A stretch of 44,965 nucleotides of DNA, taken from NCBI GenBank assembly GCA_029573495.1, contig JAKQEI010000027.1:1-44965 (forward strand), read 5' to 3'. A program made the translations under genes and the position numbers. This DNA comes from Bacteroidota bacterium. Lineage in GTDB: Bacteria > Bacteroidota > Bacteroidia > Flavobacteriales_F > PHOS-HE28. This document shows positions 15,251 to 25,033 of this stretch, piece by piece; position 1 is the stretch's first letter, and the number at the start of each line of letters is the position of its first letter. A model generated the notes under the pieces. That model saw only the letters and a list, made by a program, of their open reading frames with translations, made no database searches and was not told the origin of the DNA.

Positions 15251-16123
15251 TTACTGGAAGTAGAAGTTGATGCCGATGCGAGCACCGCTCACACCCGTGT
15301 CGATACCGAAGCTGTTGTTCTTGGTATCACCTTCACCGCCTTCCACGGTCACGCTCTGAACGGAACCGGTGTTCGGGGTGGTGGTCGAGGGCACCCAGTG
15401 TTCGGTGGTGGTCTCACCGAAACCTTCGCTCATCATAGCCAGACCCCAGGTGTACTCACCGCTGAGGGAGATCTTCGGAGCAGCGAACCATTCAACGCCC
15501 ACGAAGCCGTTCAGTCCAATGGAGAACACGCTGCCATCCTTCATCTCGGTGGGGCGTGAACCTTGGTTGTCGTTGCTCAGTGCGTTGCCGTACTCGTAGG
15601 TCGTCTTGGAGCTACCGAGACCGATGTTCAGCTCACCGCCGTAAACACCGACCACACGGGTGCTACCAACACGTTTCTCGAGGCCAGCACCGAGTTGAAC
15701 GGCCATGTAGTTGCTCTTCATCACGTCCTCCACCTGAGGGATGGGGTTCGGGAAGGTGGGCAGGGGGTTCGGAAGCGGAGCTACGTCCACCAACGAAGTC
15801 TCCTTGGAGCTACCGAAGCCGATGCGCACGCGTCCACGATAGGCCGTGTTGGCATCGATCAGCTTCTTACCGCCGATCACCACTTGGGAACCGCTGCTGC
15901 TGGTGCTCGAGAAGAAATTGTTCAGACCCACACCACCGTTGTTGGTGTTGCCGTTGAACAGGTTGCCTGCGAAGTTGATCAGCGGCGTCGCTTCGAAGGT
16001 CAGGCCCCAGTCACCGCTCTGGCTGAGCCAGTTCTCACCGCGGTTGCTGGTGATCTCCCCCGTTTGAGCGGAGGCGGTCATGGCAGCTACCATGGCTGCC
16101 GAGAACAGTACATGCTTCTTCAT
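15251..16123 (-). CDS. Predicted outer-membrane beta-barrel protein
   Basis: Signal peptide MKKHVLFSAAMVAAMTASAQ, then 270 residues of alternating polar and apolar strands rich in Gly, Ser, Thr and Asn, ending GARIGINFYFQ with a terminal aromatic residue, as in outer-membrane barrels. Segments such as AYRGRVRIGFGSS, KSNYMAVQLGAGLEKRV, VGVYGGELNIGLGSSKTTYEYG and ISLSGEYTWGLAMM look like transmembrane strands. A proline-rich loop (PLPNPLPTFPNPIPQ) lies in the middle. I do not recognise a transport substrate. It has a 207-bp upstream gap and its own terminator, so it is probably transcribed alone and strongly. Confidence 0.82.
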   Translation of the reverse strand: MKKHVLFSAAMVAAMTASAQTGEITSNRGENWLSQSGDWGLTFEATPLINFAGNLFNGNTNNGGVGLNNFFSSTSSSGSQVVIGGKKLIDANTAYRGRVRIGFGSSKETSLVDVAPLPNPLPTFPNPIPQVEDVMKSNYMAVQLGAGLEKRVGSTRVVGVYGGELNIGLGSSKTTYEYGNALSNDNQGSRPTEMKDGSVFSIGLNGFVGVEWFAAPKISLSGEYTWGLAMMSEGFGETTTEHWVPSTTTPNTGSVQSVTVEGGEGDTKNNSFGIDTGVSGARIGINFYFQ

Positions 16124-16297
16124 TTTTGGTTGTTTAGGTGCGTGTTTGGTTCGAGGTTGTTCGAGTTGGCAGGACGAAGATCACTGCGTTCCGCGGTGCA
16201 ACGTTATGAACTTTTCGCGGTCTTTACACAGCTCTTTGTTCATCTTGGGCGGTCCGCCGCTGTCAGCCAACTACCATGCCATTCCTTATCGGCGCTG

Positions 16298-16305
16298 CAA
16301 ATATG
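16298..16305 (-). promoter_or_regulatory. Possible -7 box for the outer-membrane protein gene
   Basis: On the minus strand the sequence is CATATTTG, seven of eight matches to TAnnTTTG, about 175 bp before the ATG at 16123. The remaining 16124-16297 would be a long leader in which I see no recognised riboswitch. Confidence 0.3.
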
Positions 16306-16330
16306 GTAGATCTTTCGTGATCCTAGTGCA

Positions 16331-16978
16331 TCAGACCTTGTCTTGCAGCATGGGCACGAAGCGGAATGCGCCAAGGTCCTCCTGGAGCAGGTGACCATCC
16401 ATGGACCGCTCAATTCGGAGCATTCGTTGCTCATCCCCCTCCCCGACCGGGATGACCAGGCGACCGCCTGGCTTCAGTTGGTCCGTAAGTCCCTGAGGCA
16501 CAAAGGGTGCGCCACAGGTCACGAGGACCCTGTCGAATGGCGCTTCTCTTGGAAGGCCAATGAAACCATCACCGTGATAGAGGTTCGCCTTGACCAGGAG
16601 GCCCGCCAACCGCTGCTTGGTCTGCAGATAAAGGGGACGGTGGCGCTCAATGCTGAAGACCTTGCACCCGAGCCGGGCCAACACGGCCGTCTGATATCCG
16701 CTGCCGGTGCCGATCTCCAAGACCTTCATTCCAGGCTGTAGTCCCAACAAGGCGGTCTGGAAAGCCACCGTGTAGGGCTGGCTGATGGTCTGACCACATC
16801 CGATGGGGAAGGCGATGTCCTGATAGGCCATTTCCAAAAAGGCGCTGTCATCGATGAACAGATGACGAGGGATCGCACCGATGGCCCCCAACACCTGCTC
16901 ATCCGTTATCCCCTTGGTCCGCAGCACCTCGACCAGGCGCTTGCGCATGCCTTGATGCCTGTAATCGTCCTTGACCAT
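16331..16978 (-). CDS. pcm: Protein-L-isoaspartate O-methyltransferase
   Basis: Pcm methylates L-isoaspartyl residues in damaged proteins using S-adenosylmethionine. The 215-residue protein shows RHLFIDDSAFLEMAYQDIAFPIGCGQTISQPY, the SAM motif VLEIGTGSGYQTA at 86-98, VFSIERHRPLY, GDGFIGLPREAPFDRVLVTCGAP and LKPGGRLVIPVG. All family motifs are in order and the length is normal. It lies upstream of the outer-membrane protein gene on the same strand but is separated from it by a 207-bp gap. It diverges from the Gfo/Idh gene. Confidence 0.96.
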   Translation of the reverse strand: MVKDDYRHQGMRKRLVEVLRTKGITDEQVLGAIGAIPRHLFIDDSAFLEMAYQDIAFPIGCGQTISQPYTVAFQTALLGLQPGMKVLEIGTGSGYQTAVLARLGCKVFSIERHRPLYLQTKQRLAGLLVKANLYHGDGFIGLPREAPFDRVLVTCGAPFVPQGLTDQLKPGGRLVIPVGEGDEQRMLRIERSMDGHLLQEDLGAFRFVPMLQDKV

Positions 16979-17084
16979 CGCTCGGGTGGCGAAGGTAACC
17001 GGGCGACGGTCCAGCGACCCTACCTTGTTACATTCGCGGCCTTGTTGAAAAGGTCGTGACCGGTCGGAACCCGACCGGAAGGGA

Positions 17085-18074
17085 ATGTCCGAACCGATCC
17101 GTATAGCCGTACTTGGAGGTGGCCATTTGGGCCGGATCCACCTTCAGCAGTTGACGCAACTGCCTGATTGGCACGTGGTCGGCTTCCACGACCCGCACCC
17201 TGAGAAATGTGCGGCCCTGCAGCAGGAGTTCGGTATCCCGGCCCACCCGTCCGTTGAGTCCTTGCTTGGGGAGGTGGATGTGTTGGACATCGTCACCCCC
17301 ACGGTGACCCATGCCGCACTGGCGACCCAGGCGTTGCAACGCGGGTTGCACGTGTTCATCGAGAAGCCGGTCACGGAGACGGTGGCAGAGGCGGAGGCAC
17401 TCCTGGCCTTGGCAGAAAGGGCCGGGAGGCTGGTCCAGGTCGGTCATGTGGAGCGCTTCAATCCCGCTTTCCAGGCCGCACTCCCCTACCTCGCGGATCC
17501 CATGTTCATCGAGTCGCATCGCCTGGCCCAGTTCAATCCACGTGGTACGGACGTCAGCGTGGTCCTGGACCTCATGATCCATGATATCGACCTGATCCTG
17601 CATGTGGTGAGGAGTCCGGTCGTCTCGATCCACGCCAGCGGGGTTGCGGTCGTGAGCACCACTCCGGACATCACCAACGCACGGATCGCCTTCGCCAATG
17701 GATGTGTGGCGAACCTCACGGCAAGCAGGATCAGCATGAAGAACATGCGGAAGTGCCGGTTCTTCCAGCACGATGCGTACATCGCGGTGGACATGCTGGA
17801 GAAGAGCGCGGAAGTGGTGCGGATGCGCACCGTTCAAGGAGAACCCGATCCCTTCGCGGTGACCATCGACCTGGGCGAAGGCAAGGGTGTGCGCGAGATC
17901 AGTTTCGAGAAGCCCGAGGTCCCAACGGTGAACGCCATCCGCGAAGAGCTCCGGTCCTTCGCTGGGAGCATCCGGGCGGGCAGCCCACCTGCCGTTCCGC
18001 TGGTGGACGGCGCTGCGGCCCTCCGGGTGGCCCATGCGGTGCTCGAAGAGATCGCGAAGAACACGCCAGCATAG
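17085..18074 (+). CDS. Gfo/Idh/MocA family oxidoreductase
   Basis: The N-terminal Rossmann domain has IRIAVLGGGHLGRIHLQQL, VDVLDIVTPTVTHAALATQAL and the family signature VFIEKPVTETVAEAEALL (Lys in EKP), then GHVERFNPAFQAAL. The C-terminal alpha/beta domain contains LDLMIHDIDLILHVV, with the HD pair common in this family. The length is 329 aa. Members oxidise or reduce sugars and related compounds with NAD(P). The following lipoprotein and sugar-phosphate transferase genes suggest polysaccharide or nucleotide-sugar metabolism, but the substrate is not evident. A TACATTCG at 17029-17036 (7 of 8 to TAnnTTTG) could be its promoter core. Confidence 0.92.
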   Translation: MSEPIRIAVLGGGHLGRIHLQQLTQLPDWHVVGFHDPHPEKCAALQQEFGIPAHPSVESLLGEVDVLDIVTPTVTHAALATQALQRGLHVFIEKPVTETVAEAEALLALAERAGRLVQVGHVERFNPAFQAALPYLADPMFIESHRLAQFNPRGTDVSVVLDLMIHDIDLILHVVRSPVVSIHASGVAVVSTTPDITNARIAFANGCVANLTASRISMKNMRKCRFFQHDAYIAVDMLEKSAEVVRMRTVQGEPDPFAVTIDLGEGKGVREISFEKPEVPTVNAIREELRSFAGSIRAGSPPAVPLVDGAAALRVAHAVLEEIAKNTPA

Positions 18075-18104
18075 ATACTGATCGCCCCGAACCTGCGTTG
18101 CTCC

Positions 18105-18971
18105 ATGCATAGCATGACCCGTACCCTTGGTCCGCTCGCGATCTTGATGTCCGTCACCAGCTGCCGAAAGACGGAAACAGTGCCCAGCTATCTGGTCGTG
18201 CCGGGGATCACCGTTCAGGCGACCGATGCCGAAGGCGGCAATACGAGCAAGATCACCGAGGCGTGGGTCACCGTTGACGAGCGGAGCGTGGGTGTATGGG
18301 AACTGCCCGCCCGGATCCCGGTGATCGGTAGTGGGACACACACGATCGGCATCACGGCGGGGATCAAGAGGAACGGCAGTTTCGATGATCGGCAGCGGTA
18401 TCCCTACTACACGAGCTGGCAGGTAACGACCGAACTGGATCCGGAGCGAACCGTCGACCTGGCACCGACCGTTCAATACCAACCGGCCACCTTCTTCACG
18501 GAACGGTTCAACGATGCCGGCAGTCAATTGTTGGCGGCATCATCTAGCGACACCACCCTGATCCTATACTCCGCAACGGGGAACCCCGAAGTGCTTCTGG
18601 ACGGCAGTCAATGTGGTGGTTTCGTGATCGATGCGGCCCGGGATGCCGTGGTGCTGCAGACCGAGCAGGACTTCCCGGGGGTGAGCGGGCCAGCCTATCT
18701 GGAGCTCGACTACAGCACCGATGTGGAGCTGATCCTTGGCATCTCCTACATCCTGGATGGCCAGGCGTACAATGAGCCCTGGGTGGTGATCGTGGCGAAC
18801 GCCGGAGCCGGGTCGGTGGTCTGGAACAAGATATACGTGGACCTATCGAACTTCTTCAACCGGGCGGGGATCAGTGGGCGCGACATCTACATCGCCGCCC
18901 AACTGCCCAGTGGTTGGAGCCGTGCTGCCGCCTATTTCGACAACCTGAAGATCATCCGTCCGGCCTCATGA
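18105..18971 (+). CDS. Hypothetical lipoprotein
   Basis: The N-terminus MTRTLGPLAILMSVTSCRKTE (from ATG 18114; ATG 18105 is equally possible) is a lipoprotein signal with Cys in SVTSC. The mature part begins with a predicted beta-sandwich segment (YLVVPGITVQATDAEGGNTSKITEAWVTVDE), and the second half (TFFTERFNDAGSQL... to AAAYFDNLKIIRPAS) resembles a jelly-roll or carbohydrate-binding-like domain. No catalytic motif is visible. Its stop overlaps the start of the sugar-phosphate transferase gene (ATGA), so the two are co-transcribed, which suggests a link to exopolysaccharide assembly, but a specific role cannot be assigned. Confidence 0.82.
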   Translation: MHSMTRTLGPLAILMSVTSCRKTETVPSYLVVPGITVQATDAEGGNTSKITEAWVTVDERSVGVWELPARIPVIGSGTHTIGITAGIKRNGSFDDRQRYPYYTSWQVTTELDPERTVDLAPTVQYQPATFFTERFNDAGSQLLAASSSDTTLILYSATGNPEVLLDGSQCGGFVIDAARDAVVLQTEQDFPGVSGPAYLELDYSTDVELILGISYILDGQAYNEPWVVIVANAGAGSVVWNKIYVDLSNFFNRAGISGRDIYIAAQLPSGWSRAAAYFDNLKIIRPAS

Positions 18972-20386
18972 TGAACCGGCGAGTCCTGGTGGCCTGGTAC
19001 GTGCTCGCCGATCTGGTGAGCAGTGGCAGTGCGTGGACGCTGTTCTACCTCTACCGCAAGACGGTGCTCGAACCGATCAAGTTCGGGCACGAGGTGGCGG
19101 TCGCCTTCGACACGAACTATTTCAAAGGCCTCGTCCTGGTCCCGCTGTTCTGGTTCGGTCTGTTCACGATGATGGGTGGCTACCGGGAGATCCACCGCCG
19201 GTACCGAACGATGGAACTCGGACAAACGCTGCTGATCAGCTTCATCGGGGTCGTGATCATCTTCTTCGTGCTGCTGCTGGATGACGAGGTGGCCAGTTAT
19301 CATTACTACTATCGGTCGTTCCTGGCCTTGTTCTTCCTGCAGTTCGGCCTCAACTTCCTGCTCCGCTTCCTGCTCACCAGCAGGACCGTCAAACAGGTTC
19401 ATGACCGGCGGATCGGCTTCAACACGGTGCTGGTGGGTGGCAACGAACGGGCCTTGGCCATCCATGCGGAGATCGAGGGCATGCGCAAGTCGCCCGGGAA
19501 CCGGTTCGTGGGCTTCGTGAACGTGAACGGCGGCGATCAGCTCCTGACCTCCGTGGGCCTGCCACGGCTGGGGAAGTGGAACGAGCTGCGCCAGGTGATC
19601 GGCCAGCACGCCGTGGAGGAGGCCATCATCGCAGTGGACTCCGGTGAGCACGAGCACATCAGCCGGATCATGAACGAACTGGAGGGTACCGGTGTGCGCA
19701 TCAAGATCATCCCGGACATGTACGACATCCTATCCGGTTCGGTGAAGATGACGAGCATCTTCGGCGCCCCCTTGATCGAGGTGAACCCCTCGATCATGCC
19801 CGCGTGGCAGTTCAGCTTGAAGCGCGCGATCGACATCTGCGCCAGTGCGCTGGCCTTGATCGTGCTGACGCCGGTCTTCATCGTGCTGGCCATCGGGGTG
19901 AAGTTGAGCTCACCCGGGCCCATCTTCTTCTGGCAGGAGCGGATCGGGAAACACGGTCGGCCGTTCCGGATCGTGAAGTTCCGGAGCATGTACGCCGATG
20001 CGGAGCGGCACGGTCCACAGCTGAGCAGCACCTCCGACCCCCGGATCACATCGTTCGGACGCTGGATGCGCAAGACCCGGATGGACGAACTGCCCCAGTT
20101 CTGGAACGTGTTGAAGGGTGAGATGAGCCTCGTCGGACCTCGACCCGAGCGGCAGCACTTCATCGATGCCATCATGGAGATGGCACCGCACTACAGGCAC
20201 CTGCACAAGGTGCGCCCGGGCATCACGAGCTGGGGACAGGTGAAGTTCGGCTATGCGGAGAACGTGGAGCAGATGGTGCGCCGGCTGAAGTTCGATGTGT
20301 TGTACATCGAGAACATGAGCATCGCCATGGACCTGAAGATCCTGGCCTACACGGTGCTCATCATCCTGAAGGGCGACGGCAAATAG
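18968..20386 (+). CDS. Exopolysaccharide polyprenyl glycosylphosphotransferase
   Basis: This 472-residue protein begins a polysaccharide repeat unit by moving a sugar-1-phosphate onto undecaprenyl phosphate. The N-terminal part has membrane segments (VAWYVLADLVSSGSAWTLFYLY, GLVLVPLFWFGLFTMMGGY, TLLISFIGVVIIFFVLLL and SFLALFFLQFGLNFLLRF), then a nucleotide-binding-like region (NTVLVGGNERALAIH). The C-terminal WbaP/WcaJ catalytic domain has a re-entrant helix (ALIVLTPVFIVLAIGVKLSSPGPIFFWQERIG), FRIVKFRSMYADAE, RKTRMDELPQFWNVLKGEMSLVGPRPE and VRPGITSWGQV. ATG 18968 or 18971 is the start. It is the last gene of the oxidoreductase-lipoprotein-transferase group. Confidence 0.94.
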   Translation: MMNRRVLVAWYVLADLVSSGSAWTLFYLYRKTVLEPIKFGHEVAVAFDTNYFKGLVLVPLFWFGLFTMMGGYREIHRRYRTMELGQTLLISFIGVVIIFFVLLLDDEVASYHYYYRSFLALFFLQFGLNFLLRFLLTSRTVKQVHDRRIGFNTVLVGGNERALAIHAEIEGMRKSPGNRFVGFVNVNGGDQLLTSVGLPRLGKWNELRQVIGQHAVEEAIIAVDSGEHEHISRIMNELEGTGVRIKIIPDMYDILSGSVKMTSIFGAPLIEVNPSIMPAWQFSLKRAIDICASALALIVLTPVFIVLAIGVKLSSPGPIFFWQERIGKHGRPFRIVKFRSMYADAERHGPQLSSTSDPRITSFGRWMRKTRMDELPQFWNVLKGEMSLVGPRPERQHFIDAIMEMAPHYRHLHKVRPGITSWGQVKFGYAENVEQMVRRLKFDVLYIENMSIAMDLKILAYTVLIILKGDGK

Positions 20387-20433
20387 TGGCGTATCATGAT
20401 ACGCCCCTACCTTGCCGCCGCAATCCTTCATCC

Positions 20434-21317
<884 letters not shown>

Positions 21318-21321
<4 letters not shown>

Positions 21322-21833
21322 TCCTGCGCGAAGCCAACACGGCTGACGTGCCATTGATCGGTACGCTGGCGCGTCGGATCTGGCCGGTGGTCTATCCGGG
21401 CATCATCACCACGGCGCAGATCGCCTACATGCTGGACCTGATGTACCGTGATACCACCTTGATGGACCAGATGGCGAACAAGGGCCATCGTTATCTGATC
21501 GCGGAGAACGAAGGTGAGGCCGTTGGATTCGCCGGCTTCGGAACGGGCCAAGGACATGGAAGAGCGCGGTTGCACAAGCTATACGTGCTGCCCGGGTTGA
21601 AAGGCACCGGCATCGGTCATGCGCTCCTGATGGGCGTGCTGAAGGCTGCGGCGCAGGCCGGCGACCGGGTGATCGAACTGAACGTGAACAAGTACAACCC
21701 GGCGATCACCTTCTACACCCGGCATGGGTTCGTGGTGGAGCGGGACGAGGTGCTTGATATCGGCCAGGGCTACGTGATGGACGATCACGTGATGGCGCGG
21801 CCGATCGAGCCTGTTCAGTTGGGCGTGGTCTGA
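21318..21833 (+). CDS. GNAT family N-acetyltransferase
   Basis: Starting from GTG 21318 (overlapping the TGA of the dehydrogenase as GTGA) the 171-residue product begins ILREANTADVPLIGTLARRIWPVVYPGII. GNAT motifs are EAVGFAGFG, ARLHKLYVLPGLKGTGIGHALLMGVL (acetyl-CoA pyrophosphate loop) and ELNVNKYNPAITFYTRHGFV. The C-terminus GYVMDDHVMARPI is typical of acetyltransferases that act on small molecules or protein N-termini. The substrate is unknown. No ATG near the N-terminus keeps the first conserved strand, which supports the GTG start. Its last 19 bp overlap the convergent DUF4294 gene. Confidence 0.88.
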
Positions 21834-22513
21834 TCCGGGGCCACACCGTACCTGCGGTACAGACGTGCCTTGCGACGTTCCAGTTTGGCCTGCGCCTTCG
21901 CCGTGCGCGCACTACGATCCGCCACGGGCAGCTCCCCCCGTTCGATGCGTTGGACGATCAGCTCCATGGTCGCATCCGTTCCTTCCGGGTCGTATTGTGA
22001 CTTGAGGTCCTGGTCGAAGAGGCGCGCCAGGCCCTGCCACATGAAGGCCACGAAGCCTCCACGCAGTTGCTTGACCAGTTCGTAGGAGGTCTGTCCGGTC
22101 TCGCGGTCGATGAGCTTCACCAGCACCTTGCCCTGGCTGACGGTGAGATCCTTCACCTCCGCCTCGAACTCCGCCCGCAATTCCGCTTCGGCCACCTTGA
22201 CGTAGAGGTCCTGGTCGTGCTTCGCTTCAATGGTCTTCAGTTCACCCTCGTATTCGGAAAGCAGCTGGGCTGTGATACGGGCGTAGGGATACACCTTGAT
22301 GACATTGCGCATGAGCTTGTCATAGCGCTCCGCCTCACGCCGGTCCCGCGGCTTCCAACGACCCTGCACCTCGGCCTCGCCGAGATAGATCAAGGGGATC
22401 GTGTCCCCTGATTCCACCACGGCATGGACCACATACGCCTGTGCATCCACGCGAGCGGTGGACGCGAACAGCACGGCGGTGAGGCCGCAATATGCGAGGG
22501 CCTTCTTGACCAT
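21815..22513 (-). CDS. DUF4294 family protein
   Basis: The protein has a signal peptide (MVKKALAYCGLTAVLFASTARVDAQ) and the DUF4294 region: GDTIPLIYLGEAEVQGRWKPRDRREAERYDKLMRNVIKVYPYARITAQLLSEYEGELKTI. It continues with VKDLTVSQGKVLVKLIDRETGQTSYELVKQLRGGFVAFMWQGLARLFDQDLKSQYDP and a basic C-terminus (KAQAKLERRKARLYRRYG). The family is common in Bacteroidota and has no assigned function. At 232 aa it appears complete. Its 3' end overlaps the GNAT gene by 19 bp. Confidence 0.88.
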   Translation of the reverse strand: MVKKALAYCGLTAVLFASTARVDAQAYVVHAVVESGDTIPLIYLGEAEVQGRWKPRDRREAERYDKLMRNVIKVYPYARITAQLLSEYEGELKTIEAKHDQDLYVKVAEAELRAEFEAEVKDLTVSQGKVLVKLIDRETGQTSYELVKQLRGGFVAFMWQGLARLFDQDLKSQYDPEGTDATMELIVQRIERGELPVADRSARTAKAQAKLERRKARLYRRYGVAPDQTTPN

Positions 22514-22578
22514 GGCGAGGCCTTACGGTCCGGTGAAGCTACACTACAAAGCACGGGCCGTCCCGCCCTTGTACCGGA

Positions 22579-24069
22579 TCAGCGGCGCTTTAGTTTCCAA
22601 GGACTTAACGCAGGTGCCGGCCGCCCTGTTGTGGACCTTGCCTCACCGTTGCCCAGCGCTGCGGCGACCAGGGCGGCGGCGGCCATCTCCTCCGGATCCC
22701 GACCATCGAGCACCTCCGGCTTGAAATGGTCCCGCACGAAATGGGTGTCGTAGTGCCCACTTCGGAAGGCCGGATGCCCCATGGTGAAGCGGCAGAAGCT
22801 CAGGGTGGTCTCGATCCCGCTGATGGCATAGTCATCGATCGCTCGTTCCATGCGTTCGATGGCCTCTTCCCGCGTGGCACCGTGGGTGATGAGCTTGGCG
22901 ATCATCGGGTCGTAGTGGATCGGGATGTCCATGCCCTCTTCGAAACCGTCATCCACCCGCACACCCGGACCCTGCGGCGGGCGATAGGTCACCAGCCTTC
23001 CGATGTCGGGCAGGAAATTGTTGGCGGGATCCTCGGCGTACACCCGGATCTCGATGGCGTGCCCGTTGATGCGAAGGTCCTCCTGCTTGAAGGGCAGCTT
23101 CTCCCCTTCCGCCACGCGGATCTGCAGCTTCACGAGGTCGAGGCCCGTGATCATCTCGGTGACGGGATGCTCCACCTGCAGCCGGGTGTTCATCTCCATG
23201 AAGTAGAAGTCGCCCTGTTCATCGAGCAGGAACTCCACGGTGCCGGCGCCGGTGTAATCCACGCTCTTCGCGACGGCAACGGCGGCCTCGCCCATGCGCC
23301 TGCGCAGCTCGGGGCTCAGCACCGCGCTGGGGGCCTCCTCCACCACCTTCTGGTGGCGACGCTGCACACTGCACTCCCGTTCGAAGAGGTAGCAGGTGTT
23401 GCCATGCGCATCGGCCATGATCTGCACCTCGATGTGGCGCGGGCCCGCCACGTACTTCTCGATGAAGACACTGCCATCGCCGAACGCGTTCTGGGCCTCG
23501 CTGATGGCGCGCTCCAAGCCCTCCTTCAGTTCCTCCTCCTTCTCCACGATGCGCATCCCCTTTCCACCACCACCGGCTGCGGCCTTGATGAGGATGGGGA
23601 ACTTGATGGTGCGCGCCACCTTCATGGCCTCCTCCAGCCCCCTGACGGCGCCTTCCGTTCCTGGGACGAGGGGCACACCGTGCGCTTTCACGGCCTCCTT
23701 GGCGGCGAGCTTGTCGCCCATCACCTTCATGGCATGCGGAGATGGACCAACGAAGAGGACCCCGGCCGTCTCCAGCGCCCGGGCGAAGTCGCCGTTCTCG
23801 CTGAGGAAACCGTAACCAGGGTGCACGGCATCGACCTTGAGGTCCTTGCACACCTTCACGAGCTTTTCGATCACGAGATAACTTTCCTTGCTGGCTGCCG
23901 GACCGATATGTACGGCCTCATCGGCGAAGCGCACGAAAGGGGCGTTCCGGTCAGCGTCGGAATACACGGCGACGGTGTGGATACCCATCTCGCGGGCGGA
24001 ACGCATGATGCGCAGGGCGATCTCGCCGCGGTTGGCGACAAGGAGCTTCTTGATCTTCTTTCTGGCCAT
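22579..24069 (-). CDS. accC: Biotin carboxylase (acetyl/propionyl-CoA carboxylase subunit)
   Basis: The enzyme uses ATP and bicarbonate to carboxylate biotin on the carrier protein. From ATG 24069 it begins MARKKIKKLLVANRGEIALRIMRSAREMG. ATP-grasp features include LIKAAAGGGGKGMRIVEKEEEL, the FIEKYVAGPRHIEVQIMAD stretch, ERECSVQRRHQKVVEEAPS and the catalytic MEMNTRLQVEHPVTEMITGLDLV. The length is 496 aa, about 45 longer than E. coli AccC, owing to a C-terminal tail after HFVRDHFKPEVLDGRDPEE, as in carboxylases of the propionyl-CoA type. No biotin carrier or carboxyltransferase gene lies nearby. The frame continues upstream to 24510 without family character. Confidence 0.95.
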   Translation of the reverse strand: MARKKIKKLLVANRGEIALRIMRSAREMGIHTVAVYSDADRNAPFVRFADEAVHIGPAASKESYLVIEKLVKVCKDLKVDAVHPGYGFLSENGDFARALETAGVLFVGPSPHAMKVMGDKLAAKEAVKAHGVPLVPGTEGAVRGLEEAMKVARTIKFPILIKAAAGGGGKGMRIVEKEEELKEGLERAISEAQNAFGDGSVFIEKYVAGPRHIEVQIMADAHGNTCYLFERECSVQRRHQKVVEEAPSAVLSPELRRRMGEAAVAVAKSVDYTGAGTVEFLLDEQGDFYFMEMNTRLQVEHPVTEMITGLDLVKLQIRVAEGEKLPFKQEDLRINGHAIEIRVYAEDPANNFLPDIGRLVTYRPPQGPGVRVDDGFEEGMDIPIHYDPMIAKLITHGATREEAIERMERAIDDYAISGIETTLSFCRFTMGHPAFRSGHYDTHFVRDHFKPEVLDGRDPEEMAAAALVAAALGNGEARSTTGRPAPALSPWKLKRR

Positions 24070-24129
24070 ACTTGACTGCTGAGGAGGCGAAGATGCGAAG
24101 CATTGGCCTGATCTTTGGCAGGAACAGGC

Positions 24130-24951
24130 ATGCGCACCCTGCAAACGATCACTTTCCTCCTGGCCCTGTTGAACGGCCATGCCCAGGGCAGGAGTCGGAC
24201 GCTCACGACCGACAGTGGCACGGTGGTGCTTCACTATTTCACCAGCGGAGAACTGAGCACGAAGGAATGGATGGACAGCCAGGACCATTGGGGGCGCAGT
24301 TCGGCCTACAAGCGGTCGGGGGAATTGATCTTTCAAGGTCAGACCCGCCGGGTCGCCGGGCATGCCAGCGTGCACTTCAGCTATCATCCGAACGGAGGGG
24401 TGAGCAAGGTGGAAACGAGCGACGCGCCGGATGCAGGGATCCAATGGTACCGGAGCACGACGACCTTCGACGAAGAGGGCAACAAGATTGGATACACCGA
24501 ACAGGGCCATGATGGACGAGGGCTGATACCGCGCGTGACGGTGGATACCGACCAGGCGCCGTCGCCCCCGACCGTTGCTCCGAAGCCCACCCCAGCCGAA
24601 CAGAACGGTGACCAGGGCCAGCGGCTGTTCGTGAACGAAGTGTACGTGGTGAACGGATCCCGCTGGCCGGTGGAGGTAAGCGTGGAACCGATGGCACCCT
24701 CACCGGCGCTCCAAGCAGGCAAGTACCTCATCGCTCCCGGCGCCCAACAGCTCATCGGGTCCTATAGCATCGGAGAGGCTTTCGTATCACCTGTGAAGCG
24801 GATGAAGGTGACCGGCCGCGCGACCAACCGGAAAGGTCGTCGACGGGCGATCGGGGTGCTGATGATGGAGGACCGACAGCTGGGACCGGAGCGGAAGGCG
24901 TGGTACTACCACGTGATGGGTACCGGAGGTCGCGTGGGCATCGGGTTCTAG
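24130..24951 (+). CDS. Hypothetical secreted protein
   Basis: Signal peptide MRTLQTITFLLALLNGHAQ. The first half (TTDSGTVVLHYFTSGELSTKEWMDSQDHWGRSSAYKRSGELIFQG... HFSYHPNGGVSKVETSDAPDAGIQWYRSTTTFDEEGNKI) has the look of MORN_2/YwqK-type repeats. The second half (RLFVNEVYVVNGSRWPVEVSVEP...) is a different beta-rich domain, joined by a Pro-rich linker (PSPPTVAPKPTPAEQ). No enzymatic motif is visible. ATG 24130 is chosen over 24115 because it begins the signal; GATCTTTG (7 of 8 to TAnnTTTG) lies just upstream at 24110-24117. Confidence 0.8.
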   Translation: MRTLQTITFLLALLNGHAQGRSRTLTTDSGTVVLHYFTSGELSTKEWMDSQDHWGRSSAYKRSGELIFQGQTRRVAGHASVHFSYHPNGGVSKVETSDAPDAGIQWYRSTTTFDEEGNKIGYTEQGHDGRGLIPRVTVDTDQAPSPPTVAPKPTPAEQNGDQGQRLFVNEVYVVNGSRWPVEVSVEPMAPSPALQAGKYLIAPGAQQLIGSYSIGEAFVSPVKRMKVTGRATNRKGRRRAIGVLMMEDRQLGPERKAWYYHVMGTGGRVGIGF

Positions 24952-25033
24952 AAGCCACGGAGCAAGGATCCGGCCCTGCCAGTTGATCCTAACCCCTACT
25001 TTGCAGGCGCCTGGTTGACGAGCACTTCACCTG

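Noticed and set aside
16124..16297. Riboswitch in the long leader of the outer-membrane protein gene
   Set aside because: No conserved riboswitch core could be recognised by eye.
17028..18527. 499-codon minus-strand frame opposite the oxidoreductase and lipoprotein genes
   Set aside because: Long because of GC bias; rich in Arg, His and Gly, spans two clear plus-strand genes, no domain.
22726..24075. 449-codon plus-strand frame opposite accC
   Set aside because: Antisense shadow of the biotin carboxylase, His- and Leu-rich with no domain.
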